Shown: positions 7,180 to 15,746, counted from the stretch's first letter. The stretch: 28,613 nt of DNA from JAQICX01 sp964441455 (GCA_964441455.1 CAYTUX010000005.1:1-28613); one strand, 5' to 3'. Notes: generated from the sequence alone by a model not told the origin. Translations and numbers: made by a program.

Positions 7180-9001
7180 TTTCTTCTTTCTCTTCTAAAT
7201 CATCTTTAACATTTGGTGGTTCAACTTTATCATTACCGGTATCGGGGTCTGACTCTTCAATGGAAACCATACCTTCTTCCACTGCCAATATCTTTTCGTC
7301 TGTAGCTTTTTTCAGCTCCATATACTGTTTTTCAAACTCTTTTCTATCTAATTGTTCTTTTAGCAGTCTTTTGTACACAAGTTCTGATTGCTCTGGAACA
7401 CCTTGATTATCCTCAATTGTCTCAGGATCTGCAATACTTAATGTCACAAAAATAATAGTCTCGTTCTGCTTCGTCGAAGTTTTTGAATGAGAGAATAAAT
7501 ACTTTCCTATAAATGGAATATCCCCTAAGAAAGGTATTTTAGAAACAGCATCTGATTCCTCACTGGAAGTCAACCCGCCAATAGCTACAGTCTGTCCGCT
7601 TTTCAATGTGAATAAAGTTCTGATTTCTTTCACAGAAATTATAGGCCAGCTATTGCCCTCAACCTCTTTGTTACCGGTTTTTCTGATTAAAGATGGAGTA
7701 ATTTCTGCCTGTATATACTTTTCTGTTTTTACAAATGGAACAACAAGCAACTCAATACCGGTTCTCATATATCCCTGTGTAATATATTCTGTATTGATGG
7801 AAGTATCCAATTCTGCTGTAACTTTGTCTCCGGGACTATCTGTTGTGCCTCGTTCAATCGTAGTCTTAATTATGGGTTCCTGTTCCCCAACCGTAAATTT
7901 TGCATTTTTATTACCACTGGCAACAAGCATCTTAGGATTAGAAATCATACTTACACCATCTGTACGTTTCAACGCGCTTAAAACTAAATCTAGAGAATCT
8001 ACGTTAAGAATAGCAGCCTGACTTTTGGTGATGTTTTCTGCAAACTGTCCAAGACTGTCAGCAACAATATCTTGTCCTGAATCAATTGAGTCAACGAGAG
8101 AGAACGGTGCCGTACCCTCATAGGTATAATTGCCATTATAATCAGCTGTCTTATCAAGCACATCAGATCTACTCCTAATATCACTCTCTGTTTTCTGATT
8201 GCTGGTTGAAATGTCAGTACTCTCTGTTTTCATATAATCGAAAGGTCCCGCAGTAAGACCTACACCAAACTCTTCCAAAGAGTCCCACTTTATACCAAGC
8301 TGTTTAGCGGCACCATCTGATAGTTCTAAGAACTTTGTTTCGATTGAAACCTGGCTGCCGGGAATATCAATGGAAGCAATAATATCTTTTATATCTCTAA
8401 TATTTGCTTCAGTTGACTGTATAACCATGGCGTTTCTTGATTCAAAAATAGATATTTTTGCTCTGTCATCCTTAATCAGCAAGTTCTGTACAATTGGAAG
8501 CATATCATCCGATGTAGTATAATTAAAGAAGAGAGTTTCAACGATCAGAGGAGGTAGAGCATCGGGTTGTTTTACGGAAACAGAATATATTTCAACGTCA
8601 GGATTTTCCTGAACTAACTCATAGTTATGCATCCTCAAAATTGACTGCAGAGCATCCTTCCAGTGGACCTGTTCAAGTTCTACAGTAACCATTGCAGCCT
8701 GTAATTCCTCTGTTGTTGTTGCAATAATATTTGCCCCGGACACCCTTGTGAATAATTTAATTACTGCGGGCAGCGGCATATCCTCACATGAAAAATCAAC
8801 TAACTCCTCATTCATAGTTTCTTCTACTGCCTCATCTAAACCAAAAGTAACCTCTTCAATATCTGCGTTTGTTTCTTTAATTGAAGAAACCTCTATAACC
8901 TCTTCAACATCATTTGATGTCACATTTGCAGACTGTACTCTTAAATTCATGCAACACAACAAAAAAATCACATAAAATAAAATTTTTATACCCTTAAGCA
9001 T
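7154..9001 (-). CDS. Secretin (PilQ/GspD-type outer-membrane channel)
   Basis: This 615-aa protein forms the outer-membrane ring through which type IV pili or type II substrates pass. It has a signal peptide (about 1-25), an STN-type N0 domain (about 67-117, VDFSCEDMPLPAVIKLF), an N1-like domain (about 150-212), a Ser/Thr-rich variable stretch (about 255-325), and the secretin core (about 330-525) with SGQTVAIGGL and IPFLGDIPFIGKYLF (468-502). A charged, coiled-coil-prone tail of about 90 residues (525-615) follows the barrel, which is unusual in length. The start has AGGAG eight bases upstream. It follows PilM/N/O/P-like genes and an Ig-like lipoprotein, and its 3' end overlaps the pseudo-kinase gene. 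Pilus versus secretion use cannot be settled from sequence. Confidence 0.93.
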   Translation of the reverse strand: MLKGIKILFYVIFLLCCMNLRVQSANVTSNDVEEVIEVSSIKETNADIEEVTFGLDEAVEETMNEELVDFSCEDMPLPAVIKLFTRVSGANIIATTTEELQAAMVTVELEQVHWKDALQSILRMHNYELVQENPDVEIYSVSVKQPDALPPLIVETLFFNYTTSDDMLPIVQNLLIKDDRAKISIFESRNAMVIQSTEANIRDIKDIIASIDIPGSQVSIETKFLELSDGAAKQLGIKWDSLEEFGVGLTAGPFDYMKTESTDISTSNQKTESDIRSRSDVLDKTADYNGNYTYEGTAPFSLVDSIDSGQDIVADSLGQFAENITKSQAAILNVDSLDLVLSALKRTDGVSMISNPKMLVASGNKNAKFTVGEQEPIIKTTIERGTTDSPGDKVTAELDTSINTEYITQGYMRTGIELLVVPFVKTEKYIQAEITPSLIRKTGNKEVEGNSWPIISVKEIRTLFTLKSGQTVAIGGLTSSEESDAVSKIPFLGDIPFIGKYLFSHSKTSTKQNETIIFVTLSIADPETIEDNQGVPEQSELVYKRLLKEQLDRKEFEKQYMELKKATDEKILAVEEGMVSIEESDPDTGNDKVEPPNVKDDLEEKEENAVKPADK

Positions 9002-9019
9002 TTCTTAATCTCCTATTTT

Positions 9020-9412
9020 TTATTGAACAATAACTGTCATTGAAACTGTTTTACCTGTTGCATCCGTTATAGACACAGTATTTGTCCCGGTATAGTTCTT
9101 TCCGGCAGTATAAATACCGTGCTTGGATACATAACCAAGATCAGGAATTGTAACAATCCACTTTCCATAAGGTTCTGCTCCACCTGTCACATACAACTGA
9201 AAAGATTCTCCCCTTGGCAGAATCATTGTATCCGGAATAATTTGCAAATCATACGCTGTTTTACCTGTGAAATCAGTACGATCCAAAGATTGATATGGGT
9301 TGTCTGCCAAATAATCACTTCCATCATCAACGCTTTTGCCCTCACAGCCAATAAAAACAATAATAATTGCCATTCCAGCAATTCCAAGCATTATGTTTAA
9401 AATTTTTATCAT
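9020..9412 (-). CDS. Small lipoprotein with Ig-like domain
   Basis: This 130-aa protein has a hydrophobic leader ending in the lipobox FIGC (Cys23). The mature part contains one predicted beta-sandwich of the bacterial Ig-like type: LQIIPDTMILPRGESFQLYVTGG, then GIYTAGKNYTGTNTVSITDATG. These resemble the BACON/Big_2 style of 'property, then tokens of change' strands. It lies between the PilP-like gene (39-bp gap) and the secretin gene (18-bp gap) and has a good GAAAGGAA ribosome site. The position suggests a role in placing or stabilising the secretin, as pilotin lipoproteins do, but it does not resemble a known pilotin. The function is inferred. Confidence 0.72.
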   Translation of the reverse strand: MIKILNIMLGIAGMAIIIVFIGCEGKSVDDGSDYLADNPYQSLDRTDFTGKTAYDLQIIPDTMILPRGESFQLYVTGGAEPYGKWIVTIPDLGYVSKHGIYTAGKNYTGTNTVSITDATGKTVSMTVIVQ

Positions 9413-9451
9413 TTTATTTTTCCTTTCAATATTTTCAAAATTGTATAATAT

Positions 9452-9841
9452 TCAGTTTATTGCCTTAAATGTTCTTTTCTTATACTTAAAACCTTTTTTG
9501 GTAATTTCTGTTATCTCATATTCAAAACTATACCCATCCTTATTAACAGATACGATATCACCCTTTTCTGCCATTCCATGTCCTTTAAGAAAAACAATAT
9601 ATTCTCCATCACTATCTTTTGTAATAGCTGTAACATCCAGTTTAGGCCAGTTAACCTGATCATTGGAGTGGTCACTGCTTAAAGTCGGCACAACTTTTTT
9701 TGGGGGAACGTATCCGATAGGAGAAAATGGATCTCTCAATAGTTCCCAACCATACTCACTGATATCATCAACAACATTCGTCTCGACCGCAAATGAACAT
9801 ATTGAACAAAATATTAATGCAGTAAATAATTTAATTTTCAT
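9452..9841 (-). CDS. PilP/GspC-like periplasmic protein
   Basis: This 129-aa protein has a signal peptide (about 1-18, CSFA before VET). It then has the segment LLRDPFSPIGYVPP, the RDPFxP signature seen in PilP-type proteins that join the inner-membrane PilN/PilO complex to the secretin. The C-terminal half (ITKDSDGEYIVFLKGHGMAEKGDIVSV, YEITEITKKGFKYKK) looks like the small beta domain of PilP/GspC that contacts the secretin N0 domain. It overlaps the end of the PilO-like gene by 11 bp, and gene order agrees with the M-N-O-P-Q pattern. The N terminus is a cleavable-type leader rather than a clear lipobox, unlike many PilP proteins. Confidence 0.75.
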   Translation of the reverse strand: MKIKLFTALIFCSICSFAVETNVVDDISEYGWELLRDPFSPIGYVPPKKVVPTLSSDHSNDQVNWPKLDVTAITKDSDGEYIVFLKGHGMAEKGDIVSVNKDGYSFEYEITEITKKGFKYKKRTFKAIN

Positions 9842-10484
9842 CTTTAGCCACCTCGATATTTGGAGTTGAATATTTCTGAAGGAGTTTATCGTTTGCCCAA
9901 ATCGGCCATATTATATTAAGTGATATTTTATGGAAAACAGGCGTTGCCTCATTGGATATAATTCTCAAAGAACTAACAACAACATATGGGTTGTCATTTT
10001 CAATATACTTTAGAAACTTAATTAAAGAATGCAGTCCGCCAACCATATTAACTCTAACATTATACATTTTAAAAGCATTATTCGATTTGCGGTTAACCGG
10101 TTTGCCATATACATCAATTCCTGCCTCTAAAATATCTGCAATCTTGATATCACAATCAAGAGCCACAAGTGATATATACTCTTTAACTTGTATAAAGTAA
10201 TTTCCAAGCTGATCTTTAAGAACATATTTATCTGATATATTATAAACTTCTTCATGAAATTTTTGATTTCGTTCCTTAAGAGTAGCCATTCTGTCTACTT
10301 TTACTCTTGCCTTTCTAATTTTACCGTCTAAATCTGAAATTTCAGATGCCATTTTAACCTTACTGGCTTTAATAGGTCCAAAAACTCCCACATTTAATGC
10401 ATAAATCACAGCAACAAGACCAATTACAGCAAGTATTATATATTTTACTTTGTCATTATTTAAAGATATTTTTTCATCATTCAT
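9831..10484 (-). CDS. PilO-like inner-membrane alignment protein
   Basis: This 217-aa protein has one membrane segment (about 14-33), a coiled-coil stretch (about 38-80, ISDLDGKIRKARVKVDRMATLKERN), then an alpha/beta domain (FKMYNVRVNMVGGLHSLIKFLKYIEN, YVVVSSLRI) typical of PilO/GspM ferredoxin-like folds. PilO pairs with PilN and joins the cytoplasmic PilM ring to PilP and the secretin. The start overlaps the stop of the PilN-like gene as ATGA, and its end overlaps the PilP-like gene by 11 bp, so the genes are translationally coupled. Identity at sequence level is weak; the call rests on topology, size, gene order and the VGGLHSLIKFL segment. Confidence 0.8.
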   Translation of the reverse strand: MNDEKISLNNDKVKYIILAVIGLVAVIYALNVGVFGPIKASKVKMASEISDLDGKIRKARVKVDRMATLKERNQKFHEEVYNISDKYVLKDQLGNYFIQVKEYISLVALDCDIKIADILEAGIDVYGKPVNRKSNNAFKMYNVRVNMVGGLHSLIKFLKYIENDNPYVVVSSLRIISNEATPVFHKISLNIIWPIWANDKLLQKYSTPNIEVAKDEN

Positions 10485-11095
10485 TTGGAGACCTTCTTAG
10501 TAGACTGTATTGAAATCATGAATATTTTGTCATCTAAGTCTTCGGTATTAAGATTTTCATCATACTGATCAATTTTAACTGTATCAACGAAATTTTTCAG
10601 ACCCGTAGAAGTTTTCAACATATTTTTATAGTTAACAACCCTATTTTCTGAGTCATCTCCATAAATAATTCCCTTAATTAAAACCCCATACGAGCTTTGC
10701 AAAAGTTTTTGTTCATTTAAAACAAGTTTTCTTTGTATATCGAGAGTTTTCAAATATAAATCCTCCGGAGTTTCTACCATAAGATGTATAAGGATCTCGT
10801 ATAGCGGTACAGCTCTTGAATTCCAATCCTTAAGCTCTTTTAATATGTCGGCACTTAAATTACTCTGGGCAGCTAATTCATCAGCAGTTTTCTCCCTGTT
10901 CTTTAATTCACTCCACTTAATTTTATTGCTTTTTAACTCCTGTTTAAGATTTAAATAATTTATAAAGTATATACCAATAACAAAAACAAAAATTATGGGT
11001 GCAACAACAGTGCTTATTCGTATAACAGACTGCAGAGATAATACAGCAAGGCTACGTTTTTCATTATCATTTAAAAGGTTAAGATTGTAACTCAT
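10481..11095 (-). CDS. PilN-like inner-membrane alignment protein
   Basis: This 204-aa protein has a short cytoplasmic N terminus beginning MSYNLNLLNDNEKR, which recalls the conserved INLLP-type peptide by which PilN binds PilM. A membrane segment (about 31-51), a coiled coil (about 52-95) and a periplasmic alpha/beta domain (about 100-200, LIHLMVETPEDLYLKTLDIQRK) follow. The last part matches the PilN pattern of 'L..L...P....L..L.'. It sits 3 bp after the PilM-like gene and overlaps the PilO-like start. Together these would form the inner-membrane frame of the pilus or secretion machine. Confidence 0.8.
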   Translation of the reverse strand: MSYNLNLLNDNEKRSLAVLSLQSVIRISTVVAPIIFVFVIGIYFINYLNLKQELKSNKIKWSELKNREKTADELAAQSNLSADILKELKDWNSRAVPLYEILIHLMVETPEDLYLKTLDIQRKLVLNEQKLLQSSYGVLIKGIIYGDDSENRVVNYKNMLKTSTGLKNFVDTVKIDQYDENLNTEDLDDKIFMISIQSTKKVSK

Positions 11096-11098
11096 ATA

Positions 11099-12127
11099 TT
11101 ATTCAACCTCCAATAAACCAAGAACAACACCATATGCCGCTGCATAGCGCCACCTCTTATTATCAAAATTTCTGAATGCCCCTTCTGAAATTTCACATGA
11201 ATCAAAAGGATCAAACATCTCAATTTTGGGTACAAAGAAAGTCGTGAACTCTTCCGCAAATTCAGAAATCATCTCCGAGCTTCCAGAAAGCTTTATCTTT
11301 TCTATAACTATTTTTTCTTTTCGTTCAACGAAATCAAGGCATAAATTTACCTGATGAGCAAAAAACTTAAAAGTTTCTTTTATCTGACTTGAAACATCAA
11401 AAGCATTCTCACATATAATTCCATTTACAGTATTTTTATTTATCCCCATCAGCTTTGCAATCTCTTCCGTAAAAAGATCCATGCCTGTTCTGAAAACTCT
11501 TAAAAAAATTAATTTATTACCATTAAATACAAACAGTGCTGTATTGCTAGGCTCAAAATTAAGAATTGCCACAAATTCTGAAGATCTGTTTTTATTTACA
11601 CAAGTTGAATATGCATTAATTAATCCTAAGTGTGATATACCAATAGAACGTGCAGCCGGAATATGTTGAGAAAAATATTCATTTACAGTATGTAAATCCT
11701 CAACAGGTAATGCAACTTCAATAAAGCTGGATTCAGTCTTCTCCGCTGAAGGAACTATTGTGTATCCTAAACGATAGGTTTCAGCTTCTTCAAGACCTAA
11801 GTCAGCTGCAATCTGTTTTTCATTTCTGGAGTCAACAACGCGAGGAAAATTGAGCAATTTGATTAAAGCATTTTCAGATGAATAAGCCACAGAAGCATAT
11901 TTTGCTTTGAAATAGTTAGGAATACTGCTGGTAATAGAAGAATCTCCCTTATTTTTTAAGAGTGCATCATGATCAAATATTTCTGCATCAGAGATCGAAA
12001 CAACACCTGCTATTTTTTTTAATCTTAAAAGAGCAATAGAATCGGTTGTCAGATAGACCCCTAATGCATCATTTAAAACTTGCTTCTTGGATAAAAACTT
12101 TATTTTCTTAAAATCAAAACTGCTCAT
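11099..12127 (-). CDS. PilM-like actin-fold protein
   Basis: This 342-aa cytoplasmic protein resembles PilM (and the GspL cytoplasmic domain), an actin-fold ATPase that binds the N-terminal tail of PilN. Supporting features are GVYLTTDSIALLRLKK near the start, LIKLLNFPRV with KQIAADLGLEEAETYRLGY (the PilM 'lP.m...EI..al..EAE..iP' region), AILNFEPSNTALFVFNGNKLIFLRVFRTGMDLFTEEIAK (phosphate-binding-like hairpin), and IEKIKLSGSSEMISEFAEEF. The N terminus has about 20 extra residues. The ribosome site is weak (GAGAAG). It opens the M-N-O-P-lipoprotein-secretin set, directly downstream of a repeat island that separates it from the pseudopilin genes. Confidence 0.85.
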   Translation of the reverse strand: MSSFDFKKIKFLSKKQVLNDALGVYLTTDSIALLRLKKIAGVVSISDAEIFDHDALLKNKGDSSITSSIPNYFKAKYASVAYSSENALIKLLNFPRVVDSRNEKQIAADLGLEEAETYRLGYTIVPSAEKTESSFIEVALPVEDLHTVNEYFSQHIPAARSIGISHLGLINAYSTCVNKNRSSEFVAILNFEPSNTALFVFNGNKLIFLRVFRTGMDLFTEEIAKLMGINKNTVNGIICENAFDVSSQIKETFKFFAHQVNLCLDFVERKEKIVIEKIKLSGSSEMISEFAEEFTTFFVPKIEMFDPFDSCEISEGAFRNFDNKRWRYAAAYGVVLGLLEVE

Positions 12128-12192
12128 ATCAAATCTTCTCTGAAATATTAAATTTTCACATACCCCTGTTTTTTCGGTTGAACACCCTTTTT

Positions 12193-12295
12193 GACGGGGT
12201 CACGGATCCCGACCCTACAGTTGCGTATGCTGCAATCAAACCTAAACGGTTGATTGCAAATGGTTTCTGTATGGTCGGGGGTGCTTCACCCCGCC
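12193..12295 (-). repeat. GC-rich multi-hairpin element C
   Basis: This element has the same architecture as element A but different sequence. It has an outer hairpin (GGGGTC-acg-GATCCC), a central stem (CCCGACC with GGTCGGG), an inner stem (TGCAATCAA with TTGATTGCA) and another outer hairpin (GGGGTG-ctt-CACCCC). It lies about 25 bp from hairpin repeat B copy 2, at the same relative position that element A holds beside copy 1. It is probably a palindromic extragenic repeat in the space between the PilM-like gene and the small membrane protein gene. Confidence 0.7.
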
Positions 12296-12318
12296 TTTAA
12301 AATATAATTTTCAACTTT

Positions 12319-12425
12319 ATCACCCCAGCTACTAAAGTATAAAAAATATTTAACAAACTTACATTTCTCTTTTCTTTTAGTAGCTGGGCAAAAAAAACAA
12401 AAAGTCAATCGCTAATTCTATTGAT
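12319..12425 (-). repeat. Hairpin repeat B, copy 2
   Basis: This is the reverse complement of 1-105. The 13-bp arms CCCAGCTACTAAA (12324-12336) and TTTAGTAGCTGGG (12376-12388) are perfectly kept. Together with element C it fills the 345-bp gap 12128-12472, which holds no gene. It interrupts what would otherwise be a continuous run of pilus-type genes and could act as a transcriptional barrier or processing site for the two halves. Confidence 0.9.
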
Positions 12426-12472
12426 CCAAACAGATGTTTATTCTCTCAACCAGAAATCTAAGGTCACATACC

Positions 12473-12868
12473 TTAATTATGTTTTTTTTTACGCGACATC
12501 GATGAATATGAGTATAATAGCATAAAGCCCCCAAGGAGCAAAACTAATAACGAAATAATTATATTAAATTTAGCAACTTCACCGCCGGTAGCATCCAATT
12601 TTGTTTTCTTTTTAATCCCTTCAACATCGCTTACAGCAATATTAGATTTTGCAAAACTTTTCATTTCCTGTCTGATACGTTCGTTTTTTGCCTCTCTTCT
12701 AGCGTCCTGTATCGCCTTAATTTCACTGGGTGTATACTTCTTAAACTTATTAGCTTCTCTAATCATCTTATCATATTCAATCTCTCCCTCACCGGCAGGA
12801 ACCATTGAAAAAGAAAAGCTTATTGATAATATAAAAAACATGAATATTATGAATATTTTTCGCAACAT
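12473..12868 (-). CDS. Small secreted protein with C-terminal membrane anchor
   Basis: This 131-aa protein is not assigned to a known family. It has a signal peptide (about 1-21), a charged, mostly helical middle (about 25-90, rich in K, R and E), the short motif LDATGG (91-96), a hydrophobic segment (about 101-120) and a basic tail RKKKHN. The last three parts together look like a cell-wall or exosortase-type sorting signal, although the motif is not canonical LPxTG and a simple tail anchor is equally possible. AAGGA precedes the start. It follows the GspK/PilX-like gene by 13 bp, so it is probably the last gene of the pseudopilin operon. Confidence 0.7.
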   Translation of the reverse strand: MLRKIFIIFMFFILSISFSFSMVPAGEGEIEYDKMIREANKFKKYTPSEIKAIQDARREAKNERIRQEMKSFAKSNIAVSDVEGIKKKTKLDATGGEVAKFNIIISLLVLLLGGFMLLYSYSSMSRKKKHN

Positions 12869-12881
12869 AAATAATCCTTAG

Positions 12882-14702
12882 CTAATTTTGATACCAATAC
12901 AAAGTTTTTGGAGGGGCAAGACCTAAAGGCAGATACAAATCTGTATCCATTGCATCCTTACTGTGACTTCCCATACGTATATCCCAATTAATCATTGGTG
13001 AACCTGTAAAATTAATTGCTTCATTTCTGGCAACAATTCCACCATTAAATTCCATAGCTCCAACATACCCGACAATCAAATGGTTATTATAAAGAACGGC
13101 ATCAACCTGACCTAAAAGAGTACTTTGAGCATAAGCGGCAAAACGAGTTCTGTTAATTGAAGACTGATAATATCTTCTATAATATGTACTCCCTGTACTC
13201 TCATTATAAAGATAACGTCCGCCGTCATACTGCCTGTAGTCTCCGTTAAATCTGTAACCATTACTACTATTATTATCAGAGTCATATCCATTAACAGCAT
13301 CGCTTTCATCTGTCTCATATGGCTGACAAAAAGAACCGTTGGGATAAATATAATATTTTATATTATTATACCATGTGCTTGATGTATAATCTCCTAAAAC
13401 TGTATTACCTTTTGATGCCAATGCAAGAAAGTCGGCATTTCTATTGACTGCAGCTGTACCTTCAGGATCTGTATCAGGTTTATCCCATACAGGAGGATTA
13501 ACAGCAATGATATCCCCCGCAATATGTGTATTTCGTCCCACATATATAGTACCCTGACCTGTAAAATAACCTTTTATTATCAAATCACCCTCCACAACAA
13601 CAGGTCCGTTAATTTCAATCGGATTTGCCTCCGTACCAACAAGAACCAGACAACCATCATCTGCTGTTCCGGCAGCACCATCCGGACCTTCACCATCATA
13701 AACTCCACTTACTGTATCATTCTTTTTAGTATCAAGAGTGTAACCACTTCCGGTAAAAGTTGTTTGAGGAAAAGTTAATGTTCCACCTTCTTCATTTGCA
13801 ATATATTTATACTCTTCAAGATCGCCAAGATACGGCATGTCCACCTTTTCATGGTAATCGTAAAGCACAGGACTGCCATTATATCCCATATCCCAGTATG
13901 TGGCATCCTTCCAGTTGGCAGGAATGGCTGTTGGCGAACCGGGTCTTGTACATTTCCCAGTCGCATCATTTTGTGTTAAATTTAAATACGTCTCTAAATC
14001 ACAATAATCATATGTACCGTCAATATACCCCACTGCTCCAATGTCAGGATTAACAGCAGCATAAGCATCCCCATATATATCCGGACCATATCTGAACGAG
14101 AAGTTGCCGTTTGCCCTTACGTCGCCTGTCACTGTAATTGAGCTTCCCCAAAACCAACCAAAATTATTTACAAAATATGCATAATCAAATACTTTTGAAC
14201 GACTGAGCTCATAACGAACAATTTCTGTTAATTCAAACTGGGCATCACCAACATATCCAATTGCTGTTATCTTGATATCGCAAGGTCCCCTAACTGGTGT
14301 CGTATTCTGAACAACCCCCTCAATAACCACATCAGCAGTCCCATACAAAACATCTCTGTCTGCCATTGTATTATATACATAACCTGTTTTACCTAAAGAA
14401 GTAGAAGGTGTTGTTGTTGTGCTGCCGAACCAGTCAAATTTATATGCGGATCTGGCAAGTGGCGCTGTTACGTAATATTCATTAAATTTTTCATAAATTT
14501 CTTGTTTGGTTATCTCAATAGCAGATTGTGCGGTCAGAAAAGACTGATCAACATCCTTCCATTTTCTAAATGAAAATGTAGAAGAAATTGCCAGACTGAT
14601 AAAGCTGGCGCTAATTATGCTTATCACTCCTATAACAAGCATCACCACAGAAAGGACAATTCCATTCCTGGATTTAAAAAATTTTTTAATATTATGGTTC
14701 AT
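12882..14702 (-). CDS. GspK/PilX-like minor pseudopilin with beta-helix-like body
   Basis: This 606-aa protein begins with a basic stretch, then RNG and a hydrophobic helix (about 15-38, IVLSVVMLVIGVISIISASF) and a helical continuation with FLTAQSAIEITKQEIYEKF. This matches the layout of GspK/PilX, the tip pseudopilin that lacks the usual Glu5. Residues about 367-405 (VVVEGDLIIKGYFTGQGTIY, then VGRNTHIAGDI) repeat like the polymer-forming or bactofilin-like beta helix found in PilX-style proteins of several phyla. A Tyr/Asn-rich stretch lies at about 470-520. Its start overlaps the preceding GspJ/PilW-like gene by 11 bp. It probably caps the filament. The large middle part has no recognised domain. 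Confidence 0.75.
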   Translation of the reverse strand: MNHNIKKFFKSRNGIVLSVVMLVIGVISIISASFISLAISSTFSFRKWKDVDQSFLTAQSAIEITKQEIYEKFNEYYVTAPLARSAYKFDWFGSTTTTPSTSLGKTGYVYNTMADRDVLYGTADVVIEGVVQNTTPVRGPCDIKITAIGYVGDAQFELTEIVRYELSRSKVFDYAYFVNNFGWFWGSSITVTGDVRANGNFSFRYGPDIYGDAYAAVNPDIGAVGYIDGTYDYCDLETYLNLTQNDATGKCTRPGSPTAIPANWKDATYWDMGYNGSPVLYDYHEKVDMPYLGDLEEYKYIANEEGGTLTFPQTTFTGSGYTLDTKKNDTVSGVYDGEGPDGAAGTADDGCLVLVGTEANPIEINGPVVVEGDLIIKGYFTGQGTIYVGRNTHIAGDIIAVNPPVWDKPDTDPEGTAAVNRNADFLALASKGNTVLGDYTSSTWYNNIKYYIYPNGSFCQPYETDESDAVNGYDSDNNSSNGYRFNGDYRQYDGGRYLYNESTGSTYYRRYYQSSINRTRFAAYAQSTLLGQVDAVLYNNHLIVGYVGAMEFNGGIVARNEAINFTGSPMINWDIRMGSHSKDAMDTDLYLPLGLAPPKTLYWYQN

Positions 14703-15336
14703 TGTTCACAATTGTTGTTTTTATTGTATAGAAAGGATAATACTTTTTGCCGGCTATATTCACTTCAAGCTCAAAAGTACTCCTTAAGTATCGAGGTCTT
14801 CTAGTTATATCATTTCTGGGTACAAGTTCATGATCCATAGCTTTAATAACAATAGGCTTGTTAAAAACACTTACAAATTTATTATTCTTTTTTGCATTTT
14901 TGGCGAAAACCTGAGTCAGTTCATCTATATGTCTGGTAATTGTTACGGTTTTCACATCGGCACTAACAGGATCATAACTACTTGTCATATCAAGATAATC
15001 ATATTCCATTGTATGAACATGATCGGCAGTAGGCTCATGTTCTGATGACTTTCCCGGCATATGCTGAATCCAAAAAGAATCCCACATGGAAACCCTCAAA
15101 CCATTACGACCTTCAACAGATCTTACAAGTTTCTCTCTTAAAATTCGTCCATAAAGTGTCAGATAGTAATCCCTGACCATTGCTTCCGCACCATTAAAAG
15201 CCTGAATCATAAGATATAGAGCCGCACTGGAAATCAGCAGACCTATAGATAAAGAAATCATTAACTCTGAAACTGTAAATCCCTTTTTGGATTTTAAACC
15301 TTTGAACTCTATTTTTCTGAAAATTGAAATCATCAT
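14692..15336 (-). CDS. GspJ/PilW-like minor pseudopilin
   Basis: This 214-aa protein has a long type IV prepilin leader ending KSKKG, then FTVSELMISLSIGLLISSAA. Cleavage by a prepilin peptidase after Gly19 would leave N-methylated Phe1 and Glu5. The body (about 60-210) is unclassified but of GspJ/PilW length. Two adjacent ATG codons lie at the start; the second (15333) is better spaced from the AGGGGG ribosome site and may be the real one. The first ATG overlaps the stop of the preceding gene as ATGA. Its place in the row fits the I-J-K order of tip pseudopilins. Confidence 0.82.
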   Translation of the reverse strand: MMISIFRKIEFKGLKSKKGFTVSELMISLSIGLLISSAALYLMIQAFNGAEAMVRDYYLTLYGRILREKLVRSVEGRNGLRVSMWDSFWIQHMPGKSSEHEPTADHVHTMEYDYLDMTSSYDPVSADVKTVTITRHIDELTQVFAKNAKKNNKFVSVFNKPIVIKAMDHELVPRNDITRRPRYLRSTFELEVNIAGKKYYPFYTIKTTIVNNEP

Positions 15337-15746
15337 AACCCCCTATTACTATAACAACGGACAATCTTAAATGTCTCTTGAGAAGATAGACCACTAAAAC
15401 CTGCACCAAGATTCTCCCAGTCCACCTGAACTGTTATGGTATAGGTATTACCATTATCATAAACTGCAGTAGCTATAGTTCCGTTATAGTCGGACAATAG
15501 CGTTCCAGGATATACGTTTTGAACGTTGGGGTTTGCCTCGTAGGACTTCATCTCCTCCCAACGCATATTAAAAACATTCCATAACTCATCAAAGGCAATT
15601 TGAGAAGCCTCCTGATGACATCTGTTCTGAAAAATAATTATTCGTCCCCAGGAAAGAGTAGAAAAAATCGCTCCCGCTGTGATAGCTAGTATTGCAGAGG
15701 CAACTATTGCCTCAACTAATGTAAAACCATTTTTATTATTTTTCAT
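15333..15746 (-). CDS. GspI/PilV-like minor pseudopilin
   Basis: This 137-aa protein has a prepilin leader MKNNKNG followed by FTLVEAIVASAILAITAGAIF, with Glu5 present. The EAIVASAI wording is typical of PilV/GspI proteins (LLEVLVAxxI). The body is short, with a C-terminal Cys (CYSNRGL). The gene begins just downstream of a strong terminator that follows the major pseudopilin, so it either has its own promoter or depends on readthrough. It is coupled to the next gene by an ATGA overlap. Confidence 0.85.
   Translation of the reverse strand: MKNNKNGFTLVEAIVASAILAITAGAIFSTLSWGRIIIFQNRCHQEASQIAFDELWNVFNMRWEEMKSYEANPNVQNVYPGTLLSDYNGTIATAVYDNGNTYTITVQVDWENLGAGFSGLSSQETFKIVRCYSNRGL

Noticed and set aside
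1..12425. Composite transposon bounded by the inverted hairpin repeats
   Set aside because: No transposase or integrase is encoded between the repeats, no target-site duplication is visible, and the enclosed genes look like ordinary chromosomal operons.
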